64,000 bases of DNA from JANNSO01 sp964485395. GTDB taxonomy: Bacteria > Spirochaetota > Spirochaetia > Treponematales > UBA12059. Of this stretch, positions 1-8,892 are shown one piece after another. The DNA is taken from NCBI GenBank assembly GCA_964485395.1, contig CAZAJF010000021.1, positions 13,119 through 77,118 of the forward strand. The letters run 5' to 3'. The position numbers and the translations under genes were made by a program. The notes beneath the pieces were generated by a model, which was not told where the DNA came from, did no database searches, and worked only from the letters and a program-made list of their open reading frames with translations. How positions within the stretch are numbered: position 1 is the stretch's first letter; every line of letters starts with the position of its first letter.

Positions 1-1799
1 AGAACCAAGTTCGCGCCGACGTCCTGTTCCTTTGCCGCTTCCGCTATTTCCTGCGAGATGGAAGCTGACTCCTTTATGCCTTCCACAAGGCGAGAGAGCA
101 CGACTCCCGAGGCGTCGGCGCGCCGGACACCGCTCTCTACCCTTGCGCCCATGACGGTGATCAAGCTCTTTATGTCGTTCGTCCGCTTGGACGCGTTGTT
201 CGCGAGGTTCCTTACCTCGTCGGCGACCACCGCGAAACCTTGGCCATGGGCTCCGGCATGCGCCGCCTCGATGGCTGCGTTCATGGCCAGCAGGTTAGTA
301 TCCGCCGCGATCTTGTTGAGCGACGCCAAGACTCCAAGCACTTGCCTCGCCGCGGCGTCGATCTCATCGATGGCCGCACGCGCTTCCCTGACCGCCGAGC
401 CTCCCGATTCACCGCGTTCCGCCAACTCGCCCGTAAGCACCCCGGCGCGCTCGGTCATCGTCGAGATGGAGCGGATGCTCGCTACCATCTCATGCATCGC
501 CGCAGAGGTTTCCACCACAAAACGCTTCTGATCCGCGGTGGCCTCGTCAGCCTTGACCACCGAGTTCCTGAAAGAGCGCAGAGCTGCTACGAAGCCGGTT
601 GTCTGCCTCGCATGTTCCTTGAGCGTCGACTCCATGGAGCGTACGGTCTCGAGGGTTCGTTTCGCCAGATCTTCAGAAAATCCTAGTTCGCGGTCTATCG
701 CGCCGGCGCCGTCGCGGTTCTGCCCGGCGGCCGAGGCTATTCCGCAAGCCACTTCGTGAAAACTGTCCAGCATGCGATTGATGAGGTCCGTCAGCTCGCC
801 GAGTTCGTCCATAGAGCGCAAGTTCAGCCGGATGCGAAGGTCTCCCCCGCCGTCGAGTACGTCCCGGACTCGCCTGGAAATGGCCGAAAGCTGTCGCCTG
901 ATGTCCGTGGAGATGGCGGCCTGGACGCCCGTGGCCACGACGAGGATAAAAAATGCGTAGAGAAAGAATACCCTCTGCTGCCGGCTGGCAGCCGAGTCCG
1001 GGCGCTCCCAAGGCGCCGGCACGAGATTTATGTCGACATCCGGCCTGGATATGAAGCTGCCGAGCGTCCCACCCAATATTCGGCGGAATTCACCGGCGGC
1101 GTTCTCTCGCGCGATAGTCCCGGCGGCTACGCCTGCCAGCACTTCGTCACCCGCCATGTCGTACTCGATTGCGTCCCTGACGTTGAATTGGATGAAGGTG
1201 ATTATATAGAGCGCGAGGCAAAGGGTTATGAGAACCTGTTTGGTCGTGCTTCTGCGCTCCCGCTTCCTCGAACCTATCTCGCGGATTCCCAGGCGATCCC
1301 TGATATCGGCGAACGCCATGTTATGGAGTGCCGTCTGGGCGGATGCGTAGACCAAGCCTCCGGCCATGTTTGAGATGAGAATGACAAGCCTATCCGGGCG
1401 CAGGATCTCGAGGGCGCGTCCACGCAAAACCATGAGCAGAATGTATCCTGCGGCAAATCCGATAAGATTGATGACGAGGACGACGGTGGAGAACTGCAGC
1501 AGCCTAGTCCTCGTACGCTCAATCTCTCCCTGCGGAATCGATTCCCCGGCTTCAAGGCGTTCGCCGACGCGTTGTATGCGGAACGCGAGGAAAAACATCA
1601 GCACACCGAACACCAACGCCGGAGGCAGCACATTGAACGCCATGAAGGATGCGACCATGCGCGGCAACGAGGCAATTCCCGACAACCCGAGGATGAGGTT
1701 GTCTTTCCAGTACGTAAAAACCTGCATTACGATATATACGCCGAGAATCATCGCCAAGGATTGAATGGTAACCCTGAGAGCTAAACGCTTGCTTGTCAT
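1..1799 (-). CDS. Methyl-accepting chemotaxis protein (3' end outside window)
   Basis: Membrane chemoreceptor that passes ligand or membrane signals to the CheA/CheW array. Reading leftward from 1799, the protein has about five or six hydrophobic segments in its first ~290 residues, with only a modest loop near residues 205-260, rather than the usual two segments around a large periplasmic domain. A HAMP-like segment follows (about 298-350, containing DELGELTDLINRML), then the signalling hairpin, whose tip reads NTNLLAMNAAIEAAHAG followed by GFAVVADEVRNLA, the classic CheA-contact sequence. The gene runs off the left edge. In-frame starts exist at 1823, 1808 and 1799; none has a clear ribosome-binding site. 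A TAGAAT box (minus strand, 1807-1812) would place transcription start almost on the ATG at 1799, so a leaderless start is possible. Confidence 0.9.
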   Translation of the reverse strand, partial: MTSKRLALRVTIQSLAMILGVYIVMQVFTYWKDNLILGLSGIASLPRMVASFMAFNVLPPALVFGVLMFFLAFRIQRVGERLEAGESIPQGEIERTRTRLLQFSTVVLVINLIGFAAGYILLMVLRGRALEILRPDRLVILISNMAGGLVYASAQTALHNMAFADIRDRLGIREIGSRKRERRSTTKQVLITLCLALYIITFIQFNVRDAIEYDMAGDEVLAGVAAGTIARENAAGEFRRILGGTLGSFISRPDVDINLVPAPWERPDSAASRQQRVFFLYAFFILVVATGVQAAISTDIRRQLSAISRRVRDVLDGGGDLRIRLNLRSMDELGELTDLINRMLDSFHEVACGIASAAGQNRDGAGAIDRELGFSEDLAKRTLETVRSMESTLKEHARQTTGFVAALRSFRNSVVKADEATADQKRFVVETSAAMHEMVASIRSISTMTERAGVLTGELAERGESGGSAVREARAAIDEIDAAARQVLGVLASLNKIAADTNLLAMNAAIEAAHAGAHGQGFAVVADEVRNLANNASKRTNDIKSLITVMGARVESGVRRADASGVVLSRLVEGIKESASISQEIAEAAKEQDVGANLV

Positions 1800-1950
1800 A
1801 AAATACATTCTAGCACGAAACATGACAGATTGAACTAGCGAAGCGATATCTCACTAAAAATTGCGGGCAGGACAGGCCTCTAGTTGATAAATCGAAGAAC
1901 GATAGCAGGGGACGAAAACTCAGGTCATGCATCTTTTACTGATTACGAAT

Positions 1951-1986
1951 AAAAAAAGGCAAGTCGTTGCCATGCAACGACTTGCC
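1951..1986 (-). terminator. Rho-independent terminator after tRNA-Pro
   Basis: On the minus strand a perfect 12-bp stem (GGCAAGTCGTTG with its complement, loop of 5) is followed by a run of seven T. It lies 16 bases past the 3' end of the tRNA gene and closes its transcript. Confidence 0.9.
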
Positions 1987-2002
1987 AATTCAAGTATCCT
2001 GA

Positions 2003-2076
2003 TCGGGCAACCGAGAGTTGAACTCGGGACCCCTAGTCCCCCAGACTAGTACGCTAACCATCTGCGCTATTGCCCG
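2003..2076 (-). tRNA. tRNA-Pro (anticodon GGG)
   Basis: Folds as a complete 74-nt cloverleaf: acceptor CGGGCAA/TTGCCCG, D stem GCGC/GCGT, anticodon stem CTAGT/ACTAG around loop CTGGGGG (anticodon GGG), five-base variable loop, T stem CCGAG/CTCGG with loop TTCAACT, discriminator A. C1-G72 with A73 fits bacterial prolyl-tRNA identity. CCA is not encoded and must be added by the nucleotidyltransferase. It reads CCC/CCU proline codons. It is a single-gene unit with its own promoter (2121-2150) and terminator (1951-1986). Confidence 0.95.
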
Positions 2077-2120
2077 ATGCGTCTTGGCAGGCGAGATGCC
2101 CTGCCTGACGAACCTCGGCG

Positions 2121-2150
2121 ATAGTAGCACGAGCATGCCTGCAATGTCAA
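2121..2150 (-). promoter_or_regulatory. Promoter of tRNA-Pro
   Basis: On the minus strand TTGACA (2145-2150), an 18-base spacer and TACTAT (2121-2126) form a near-consensus sigma-70 promoter. The expected start near 2114 leaves about 38 bases of 5' leader before the tRNA. Confidence 0.8.
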
Positions 2151-2173
2151 CAAAAGCGGGAAAATGGAGTAAA

Positions 2174-3904
2174 TTAAGGAATGAGAATGCCCAGCTGGGC
2201 CATGGAGTCTTTGCGGGCAATGACGTCTTTGCGATCGGGAGAGAGCGAAAACGCCTGTTTTAGATAAAACCTGGCGCGCTGGTAGTCTTTTGTGTTGATG
2301 TAATAATCGGACATGGCCAACAAACCTTCTATATTAAGGCCATTCTCCACCAAAGCCGAGCGCAGAGAGGTCAGAGCAAGTTCCGGGGTGGGCTGTATCT
2401 TGGCCTGGAGCCAAAACAGCGTGGACCGGAAGGAGGCGCTGCCTTTTCCGGCCAACAAGCGGGAGATCAGCTCGGCGGCCGGCTTTTTATCTTCGGCGTC
2501 GACCAAAATGGATGCATAGGCCACGGCTGCCTTTTCGGATTGCGGCTCGGCCAGCAACCACGCCTCAGCGAGCTTCTTTGCGTCCGCCGTACGGCCGCTT
2601 CCCTGATACGCATTCAGAAAAAGCTCAAAGTCGCTGATGGCGGGAGAAAGCGCACGGATGGCGTCGGCCTGTTTCGAGGCTGCCGCATAATCTCCGAAAG
2701 CGATATTGGTCTCCAGCAGGATTCGCATCGCCGAAACTGAATCCGGGTTTTTAGCCAAAACCGTACCGGCCAGAATAATGGCCTCTGAGCGCTCGGACGG
2801 GTTCCCGCCCGCGAGTACGGCGGCGGTTTGCAGCATAAAATCGCCGTCATCGGGGAAGAGGTCCAACCCGCGTCTTAACAGGGCAAGCGCGGTGGCCCTA
2901 TCCTTGGTACTTTCGAGCGCCACGCGCGCGCGGAGAAGAATATATAACCGGTCGCTCGGGTTTACGCCGGCGTACGCGTCCAGCAGGGGTATAGCCTGTT
3001 TGTATTGCTTCTTTTCTATAAGAAGGTGCGCGCGCATCAACATGTATCCGGAATCCATGGGGTCATCGAGCAAAACGCCGATGATGAGCGGTTCGGCTTC
3101 CTGATATCTGCCGGCCGAGTACAATGCCGTGGCGCGTACGCGCCGATAGGACAGCCCTTTCATGATGACGGGGTCTATCGCGTCAAGCACGGCCAGCGCT
3201 TCCTCGGCTTTGCCTTGGGCTGTGAGCACTTTTGCGTAGGCGATGCTCGCCGGGTAACAATCGGGAGCCAGGCTCAAGGTTCGGTTGAAGGCGGCGCTTG
3301 CGCCTGCCAAGTCGCCGGTGCGGTCCAGGGCCAAGCCGCGCGCGAGGTCCGCGATGATGGATTCCTGGCCGAAGCGGCTGAAACCCTCGATGGCGGCCAA
3401 GGCGGCGGAATTCGCCGCCGTGGTCTTGAACCTGAATACGACCATAATCGGCAGCAGCGCTTCCAATACGCCGGGCTTTTCGCTTAAAACCACGGGACGA
3501 CCGTTCCTCGCATCCAGGAAAAGCCGCACTAAAGGATCGTTTTGCGGCGCGTCGCCCGGAGAAACGGCTGAAGTCATGATTTCCGGGTAGATAAGCTTGG
3601 CGAACTCGAAGGCCAACCACGTATAGACGAATTTTTTTTCTTGCGAGATGGACGTATAGGAATCAACGATGTCGACGACGGTCTTTAAATTCTGCGGGCC
3701 GCCCAGGACAAGCAGCCGCTCGATGGCATCTTTATCGGCGGTACCGGCAGAATTATTGCTGCCGCCGGGCAAAACCGAGTCGGGGACGGGCTTGCCGCTT
3801 ACGCAGGCATTCAGGCAAAGCATGCACGAAAGAATCGCGGCCATATGCCACGCACATCGAGAGAACACTGTTCTTGAACCAGAATGGCGTCCCGCTGGCA
3901 GCAT
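2174..3904 (-). CDS. TPR-repeat lipoprotein
   Basis: Exported tetratricopeptide-repeat protein, probably a lipid-anchored scaffold in the cell envelope. The N-terminus has a basic stretch, a hydrophobic run and a lipobox (CLNAC, Cys near residue 34). Much of the remaining 576 residues reads as helical hairpins of TPR type, for example around LDRTGDLAGASAAFNRTLSL and YINTKDYQRARFYLKQAFSL near the C-terminus. The start at 3904 lies 2 bases after the stop of the membrane protein upstream, so the two are probably translated together. A second start at 3844 would remove the basic residues of the signal peptide and is less likely. No enzymatic motif is visible, and the partner is unknown. Confidence 0.75.
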   Translation of the reverse strand: MLPAGRHSGSRTVFSRCAWHMAAILSCMLCLNACVSGKPVPDSVLPGGSNNSAGTADKDAIERLLVLGGPQNLKTVVDIVDSYTSISQEKKFVYTWLAFEFAKLIYPEIMTSAVSPGDAPQNDPLVRLFLDARNGRPVVLSEKPGVLEALLPIMVVFRFKTTAANSAALAAIEGFSRFGQESIIADLARGLALDRTGDLAGASAAFNRTLSLAPDCYPASIAYAKVLTAQGKAEEALAVLDAIDPVIMKGLSYRRVRATALYSAGRYQEAEPLIIGVLLDDPMDSGYMLMRAHLLIEKKQYKQAIPLLDAYAGVNPSDRLYILLRARVALESTKDRATALALLRRGLDLFPDDGDFMLQTAAVLAGGNPSERSEAIILAGTVLAKNPDSVSAMRILLETNIAFGDYAAASKQADAIRALSPAISDFELFLNAYQGSGRTADAKKLAEAWLLAEPQSEKAAVAYASILVDAEDKKPAAELISRLLAGKGSASFRSTLFWLQAKIQPTPELALTSLRSALVENGLNIEGLLAMSDYYINTKDYQRARFYLKQAFSLSPDRKDVIARKDSMAQLGILIP

Positions 3905-3906
3905 GA

Positions 3907-4467
3907 TTATTGTTTCCCCGAATCCTTTCCGCGCGGTTTTGCGACGGACCTACTCATAAAATATAATACAAACAGGATGATTCCGCCAGATAAAAAGAAA
4001 CCGGGCCACCACATCGCCAAAAAGGATCCAAAGCGCATGGAACTGAATCCAAAGGAGAAAACGCAAAACAACGAGCCCAACACGATAAACGCGAGCGCCG
4101 GAACGCCGTAGCCGGGCAGGAAGCGGTGAAAGCGTATGTGTCCCGCAGGCAGGATGGAAAAACCCGCCAAGATCATGTAGAGCGGCCAAAGTCTTCTCAT
4201 CTCAACCGAAAGGATGATGCCGACCAGGCTTAAGGTCGAGGCTAAAAACAGGTACAGGAAGAGGAATAGCAGTTTGGCCTTGCCTTGCCTCGTCAGGATA
4301 AAATACGACGCCAGCGCTCCCAGCAAGCCGACGGGGATGGGCCAGAATTGCCGCGGAGAGGCCAGAACGTGCGTAGTCAACAGGGTAAGACCCAGCCCAA
4401 GGGCCAGTAAAACTGAGGCGCAGACGAACATGGCGTCGATTTTGGGATTGACCGGAATTGTTTTCAT
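3907..4467 (-). CDS. Small integral membrane protein, unknown function
   Basis: A 186-residue protein with about five or six hydrophobic segments (roughly residues 12-37, 42-58, 66-86, 94-106, 122-142 and 150-170) and a short basic C-terminal tail. I do not recognise the family. It is the first gene of a two-gene unit with the TPR lipoprotein, with an AGGA ribosome-binding site 7 bases before the ATG at 4467. The pairing suggests it anchors or works with that protein at the inner membrane. It is divergent from the envelope operon starting at 4575. Confidence 0.6.
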   Translation of the reverse strand: MKTIPVNPKIDAMFVCASVLLALGLGLTLLTTHVLASPRQFWPIPVGLLGALASYFILTRQGKAKLLFLFLYLFLASTLSLVGIILSVEMRRLWPLYMILAGFSILPAGHIRFHRFLPGYGVPALAFIVLGSLFCVFSFGFSSMRFGSFLAMWWPGFFLSGGIILFVLYFMSRSVAKPRGKDSGKQ

Positions 4468-4538
4468 TGTTGTGTCCTGCCTGTCAGTGTATCGAAAGAT
4501 TACGCCCCTGCCAAGGTGCGGGCGAACCGCGTTGGTTC

Positions 4539-4567
4539 TTGCAAGCCCAAAACGCGCATGCTATAGT
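4539..4567 (+). promoter_or_regulatory. Promoter of the 4575-7827 envelope operon, possibly leaderless
   Basis: TTGCAA (4539-4544), a 17-base spacer and TATAGT (4562-4567) make a good sigma-70 promoter. The ATG of the first gene is at 4575, only 7 bases after the -10 box, so transcription should begin at or next to the start codon and leave no room for a ribosome-binding site. Confidence 0.6.
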
Positions 4568-4574
4568 CTGCCTG

Positions 4575-5621
4575 ATGAAACGTTGCGCCTTTACTGTATC
4601 GGTCGTTTTAAGCGCTTTACTCAGCTTTGCGTGCGCGGATCCCTATGCGTATTATATACGTTCGGGCTCCAGCGAGGCGTCCAAGCGAAAAGAGCTCTTT
4701 TCCCTCTACGAAATGACGAATACCAGCGCCGAAGAGCGCTTCGCGATAATCCAGAAAATTTCGTCCGACATGCTCGCGGAAAAGGATTATCCCCGGCTCA
4801 TCACCCTGCTCAACGAGGCGATAGAAAAAAATCCGGACGACGTCTACAACGCGCACCACATGCTGACCATAGCCTGGGCCTATAAACTGCAGGATGCGGA
4901 CGACATCGCCGCCTTGTACTACGACCGCATCATCAAGAATTACCGCGACCTCATCGTAAGCGGCGAGTCCATCCACTACACCTGCCTGCTGGAATTGCTC
5001 AGGCTCACCGCGGATCCCGCCAGGCGCATCGAGTACCGGCGCGAAATAATCGCCCGCTTTCCGGAAAAACTGGACATGGGCAGCCAATTGTTTTTGCTGG
5101 GAACGGAATTCGAGGCCGTCGGCGAATGGAAATCGGCAATGGACGTATACAAGCGCTTCATGCCGTATTTCGAGAGCACCGTACCCGGCTACCCCGACGC
5201 CATCCAATATGCGCGCACGTTGATCGACCTGGCGGCCATTCCCAAGGACTGGACGTACGAAAGCCTGGAAGACCTCCTGCAGGCGGTAAAATCCGCGCTA
5301 TCCAGCGGAAACTCCTACGCGTTGACGAAATTGCGCGCGAAAGTCGGTTTTTTCGCCATGGATTGGCACCAGGACAAAGACGCGGGGAACAGCCAGGTTC
5401 CGCTCAATTTCGGTGCGTTCATGTCCGGAGGGCGGCTGTATCACGCGGATTCCCTCGATGCCGCCTCCAATTCCCGCGAAGCCTACCTTAAAACCTGGGG
5501 CTGGACGGAACGCATCGCCACCTGGTATCTGTACTTCCGGAAAGTAAATTTTCCCGCGGACCCCGAGATACACGGCCGCTGGGAATGGGCGGGCATCTAC
5601 TTCGGCGAGAAGATGCAATAA
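4575..5621 (+). CDS. Exported helical-repeat (TPR-like) protein
   Basis: A 348-residue secreted protein. The first ~20 residues are a signal peptide (MKRCAFTV then a hydrophobic stretch ending FACADP); the cysteine in FACA might also serve as a lipid anchor. Residues ~40-220 are rich in amphipathic helices resembling TPR units (for example ERFAIIQKISSDMLAEKDYP), and the C-terminal third is unlike anything I recognise. The stop overlaps the ATG of the lytic transglycosylase by one base (TAATG), so the two are coupled, which points to a job in cell-wall turnover or envelope assembly. This start was chosen because it gives the signal peptide; an open frame extends upstream to 4458 but lacks one. 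Confidence 0.7.
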   Translation: MKRCAFTVSVVLSALLSFACADPYAYYIRSGSSEASKRKELFSLYEMTNTSAEERFAIIQKISSDMLAEKDYPRLITLLNEAIEKNPDDVYNAHHMLTIAWAYKLQDADDIAALYYDRIIKNYRDLIVSGESIHYTCLLELLRLTADPARRIEYRREIIARFPEKLDMGSQLFLLGTEFEAVGEWKSAMDVYKRFMPYFESTVPGYPDAIQYARTLIDLAAIPKDWTYESLEDLLQAVKSALSSGNSYALTKLRAKVGFFAMDWHQDKDAGNSQVPLNFGAFMSGGRLYHADSLDAASNSREAYLKTWGWTERIATWYLYFRKVNFPADPEIHGRWEWAGIYFGEKMQ

Positions 5622-6979
5622 TGACGCGCACACTCTGCCTGTCAGGCTGCGCGCTTCTGCTCCTCATGCCCCTCGCCGCCCGGCAAACAACCGACGTTCA
5701 GGCGGTAAACGCCTCCTACGCCGCAGCCCCCGGAATCACCGTGGAGGAAATCGCCCCCGCGCGCCGGGAAACGCGTCCGCTCCGCCAAAAACAGGAAGAT
5801 CTTCCCGTCCTGCTCCATCACGCGGGTGATACGCGATTCACCCTGCGATTTCCCGAGGGCGACGAGCAATACGAGCGATTCAGGGCGGCCTATCTAAGCG
5901 CGGGCGGCATGAAATGGCTGGAGGCGGTTCAGGAACGGGCGCGCCCCTACGCATCCTACATCCTCGAGCGCATTCAATATTACGGCTTGCCCGAAGAGTT
6001 GTTCTTCCTGCCTTTCATAGAATCTGAATTCAGCGCAAAGGCCGTTTCGCGCTCCGGGGCGGTAGGGCTGTGGCAGTTCATGCGCAACAGCGTAGGCGGC
6101 TACGACATGCGCATCGACGACTGGGTGGACGAGCGCAAGGATTTCATGAAGGCGACCGACGGGGCCCTGAAAAAGCTTCGGTGGAATTATGAGCATTTCG
6201 GGGATTGGCTCCTGGCTCTGGCTGCCTATAATTGCGGGGTTGGCGCGCTGGACAAGGCCATTAAAAAGGGCGACGGCTCGCGCGACTACTGGGAACTCCG
6301 CGAAAAAGGCGCGCTGCCCCGCGAAACCGTTTCCTACATACCCAAATTCCTGGCCGTCGTTTCGGTGGCCATGCACGCGGGTCGCAACGGCCTCTCGCAG
6401 AACTGGCTGGAGTCCGTCCGCTGGGAACGCGTGGCGCTGGACCGGCCGGTGGACCTGGGCATGCTGGCCGAGGCGAGCGGGATTCCGCTGGAAACGCTGC
6501 GGCAGGGCAACCCAGAACTAAAATATAACGTAACGCCCCCCGACGGCCGGTACGCGGTAAAGGTGCCCGAAGCAGGCGCGCAGGCGGTGCGGGCGGCGCT
6601 GGCTTCCAGCGACAAGCTGATGCGCGTGTACATCCACAAGGTAAACTCGGGCGATACCATCTCCGCCATCGCAAAGTATTACGAAGTCGCCGTGCCGATG
6701 ATAGCCAAGATGAACCCCGGCATGAATCCCGACAGGATCCGAATAGGCCAGATAATCGCCATTCCCGCGCTCAAGGATAAAAAACCGTACGAAGCGGTCC
6801 GCCCCGCGGAAAGCACGGCGGTATTCAACGCCAGCTACGTCGTTAAGAAAGGCGATACGCTGTGGCAGCTTTCGCTCGCCTACAACGTGCAGCCCGAGGT
6901 TCTCGCCGAAAAGAACAGCCTCACGCTGGCGTCGATATTACGCGAAGGTATGAGCCTCGTCGTGCCGATACTGGAATGA
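5621..6979 (+). CDS. Lytic murein transglycosylase with two LysM domains (MltD-like)
   Basis: Cleaves the MurNAc-GlcNAc bond of peptidoglycan with 1,6-anhydro product formation, acting in the periplasm. Of 452 residues, 1-21 are a signal peptide. An SLT catalytic domain lies at about 107-215, with the expected glutamate in PFIESEF (near residue 134) followed by SGAVGLWQFM and AAYNCGVGAL. Two LysM peptidoglycan-binding domains follow at about 336-383 (VNSGDTISAIAKYY) and 406-449 (VKKGDTLWQLSLAY). The order SLT then LysM is that of MltD. The start at 5621 overlaps the previous stop by one base; an in-frame start at 5585 would lie inside the previous gene. The stop overlaps the next gene. Confidence 0.92.
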   Translation: MTRTLCLSGCALLLLMPLAARQTTDVQAVNASYAAAPGITVEEIAPARRETRPLRQKQEDLPVLLHHAGDTRFTLRFPEGDEQYERFRAAYLSAGGMKWLEAVQERARPYASYILERIQYYGLPEELFFLPFIESEFSAKAVSRSGAVGLWQFMRNSVGGYDMRIDDWVDERKDFMKATDGALKKLRWNYEHFGDWLLALAAYNCGVGALDKAIKKGDGSRDYWELREKGALPRETVSYIPKFLAVVSVAMHAGRNGLSQNWLESVRWERVALDRPVDLGMLAEASGIPLETLRQGNPELKYNVTPPDGRYAVKVPEAGAQAVRAALASSDKLMRVYIHKVNSGDTISAIAKYYEVAVPMIAKMNPGMNPDRIRIGQIIAIPALKDKKPYEAVRPAESTAVFNASYVVKKGDTLWQLSLAYNVQPEVLAEKNSLTLASILREGMSLVVPILE

Positions 6980-7827
6980 TGAATACTCCGTGCAAAAAAC
7001 AGGCAGCGATGATTCTTTTCACGGGCATATTGCTGTGCTCGATGGTCGCGCAGGAAAAATACTCGAGCAGCACCGATATCGACTGGTCTACCGCCAGCAT
7101 CCGCGTCTCGCTGTCGCTGGACCTGCAGAAAGCCGAGATCCGCCTGCCCTCCGGCCGGCTGCTCGCGGAGCAGATGCTGGATTCCGCGCTGCCATCGCTG
7201 ATCAGGCAGCAAATCCTGACCATCGGCCTTGATTCCTACCGGACCATCAACGACAGCCTGCAGGACGGAAGCATCAGCCCCAGCGACCTGGATGCCTACC
7301 TCACGGGCGGCGCCAAACTGAGCACGAGCCTCAGCTACGACATGAAATCCATGGTCGTTTCCTACGAATTCAGCCTGATCGACCTGGTGTCGCTATTCGT
7401 GAAGCACAGCATTCCCATCGAGCAGGCGGTGGCGGAAACCTATACTCCGACGCGGTCGTACTCGGGCATCCTCATATTCGTGCAGGGAGAATATCCCGTG
7501 CGCGGCGAGCACAGGAACGGCATCCTGGCCCCCAGCCTGTTTCCCCGGATCTACGACGATACCATGACGCCCATACTGGAGCGGAATTTCATGTACCCCG
7601 AGGCGCTGCGGCGCTACGGTCCCGTGGGCTGGGCGCGAAGCCTGGACGACTCGGCCGTGGAGCTGCGGGTCGGAGAGGATCCCCTGCGGCTCATCGCGTC
7701 CGCCATCTTCGGCACGAGGCGCAGCGACGTGATACTGTCCCGCGCGGATGCCCTCAAAATCCTCGCCAGCCCCCAGAACAGGGAGCTTATCAAGCAGGGA
7801 AAAGTTATCTTTATTTACAGCCCCTGA
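6979..7827 (+). CDS. Exported protein of unknown function, third gene of the envelope operon
   Basis: A 282-residue protein with a signal peptide (residues 1-25, cleavage probably after SMVAQ). The mature part mixes short beta strands and helices; the stretch RSYSGILIFVQGEYPVRGEH near residue 160 is distinctive, but I cannot assign a family. Its ATG (6979) overlaps the transglycosylase stop by one base, so all three genes are a single translationally coupled unit. The last 13 bases overlap the convergent Hsp33 gene. Similar exported proteins of unknown role are common in spirochaetes; a role in peptidoglycan or flagellar-layer biology is only inferred from position. Confidence 0.65.
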   Translation: MNTPCKKQAAMILFTGILLCSMVAQEKYSSSTDIDWSTASIRVSLSLDLQKAEIRLPSGRLLAEQMLDSALPSLIRQQILTIGLDSYRTINDSLQDGSISPSDLDAYLTGGAKLSTSLSYDMKSMVVSYEFSLIDLVSLFVKHSIPIEQAVAETYTPTRSYSGILIFVQGEYPVRGEHRNGILAPSLFPRIYDDTMTPILERNFMYPEALRRYGPVGWARSLDDSAVELRVGEDPLRLIASAIFGTRRSDVILSRADALKILASPQNRELIKQGKVIFIYSP

Positions 7828-8756
7828 TCCTTGCGGGCGGCCATGGCTGCGAGCTCGCCTTGGCCGTAGGCATACACCGAGCCGCAGTTGTGGCAGGTTA
7901 TGTTCACCGGAAACGGACCATTTTTTGCCATGTCGTCCAGCTCGGCCTTTTCCATGCTGGATAGATACGCCGCCAGCCGCTCCTTGGTGCAGCCGCAGAA
8001 AAAATCCGTCTTGCGCTCGTCCATCATGTTCAGGTCGAAAAACGGGAACATCCGCAGCATCACGTCCATGCGCGCCGAACCGTCGGAGAAGGTCTCGCCG
8101 AGCGGCGGCATGCTGTACACAAGGCGCTCCATCCGCTCCAGCTCTTCGTCCACCGCGCCGGGCAAGGCCTGCAGGAACATGCCTCCCGCGCCAAGCACCC
8201 GCCCCTCCGCGTCGAAATGGATTCCCAGCGAGAAACTCGTCCTCGTCTGCTCGCTCGTGTGATAATACCAGGCGAGGTCTTCGGCCAGCCGGCCGGAGCG
8301 CATGGCCGCGGTTCCCGTTACGGGCTCGGTATGACCCTGCATGAAGCGCGTAAGCGACAGGGAACCCGTGCCCATAAGCGGGGCGGTATCCAGCTTGCCC
8401 TGCGCGTCCGCGATGCCCAGGGGACCGCCGAACAGCCGGCCGCGGACTTCGCCCCGAGCAGTGCATTCCACGCTATAGCCGCGCGCGGGCCCGCTGCCTT
8501 CCGCCCGAATGGAGATGCGGTCCTCGCCCTTTATGGTAACGGACAGAAGGGAGGCTGCGAGGTACGCGTGGCCCAGCACCAAAGTTTCCAAGGGGCCGAA
8601 ACCGTGATTTACGCGCATCTGGTTGACCATCGCGGTACCGGAAACGATGGCTCCGCGTATGGAATCGTGCTCGAGGGTGAATATGCTGATGCCGTCGGGC
8701 TTCATGCGCGCCAGATGGTCGATGAGTTTTTTGTCTTCTATCTTTGCCTGTATCAC
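7815..8756 (-). CDS. hslO: Redox-regulated chaperone Hsp33
   Basis: Cytoplasmic holdase activated by oxidation, which protects unfolded proteins during oxidative stress. The 313 residues match the family: N-terminal globular domain, then a C-terminal zinc-binding redox switch with CxC (FFCGCTKE, about 245-250) and CxxC (CHNCGS, about 288-294), all four cysteines present. Translation starts at GTG (8756), supported by CGGAGG six bases upstream. The gene converges on the envelope operon with a 13-base overlap of the 3' ends, so the two could interfere with each other's transcription. Confidence 0.93.
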   Translation of the reverse strand: MIQAKIEDKKLIDHLARMKPDGISIFTLEHDSIRGAIVSGTAMVNQMRVNHGFGPLETLVLGHAYLAASLLSVTIKGEDRISIRAEGSGPARGYSVECTARGEVRGRLFGGPLGIADAQGKLDTAPLMGTGSLSLTRFMQGHTEPVTGTAAMRSGRLAEDLAWYYHTSEQTRTSFSLGIHFDAEGRVLGAGGMFLQALPGAVDEELERMERLVYSMPPLGETFSDGSARMDVMLRMFPFFDLNMMDERKTDFFCGCTKERLAAYLSSMEKAELDDMAKNGPFPVNITCHNCGSVYAYGQGELAAMAARKDQGL

Positions 8757-8892
8757 GATAAACCTCCGGGGGAACGCCCGTGACTATAGCACACCGGAGG
8801 CGGCGCGGAAACCTCCGGAACAGAAGCGTTGTGGAAACAATCCGGCGGAGGTGCTATACTGGATACACGATTCTGAAAAATTGGAGTTTATA

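Noticed and set aside
8217..8783. Plus-strand frame opposite hslO considered as a gene
   Set aside because: Antisense to Hsp33, whose zinc motif and start are clear.
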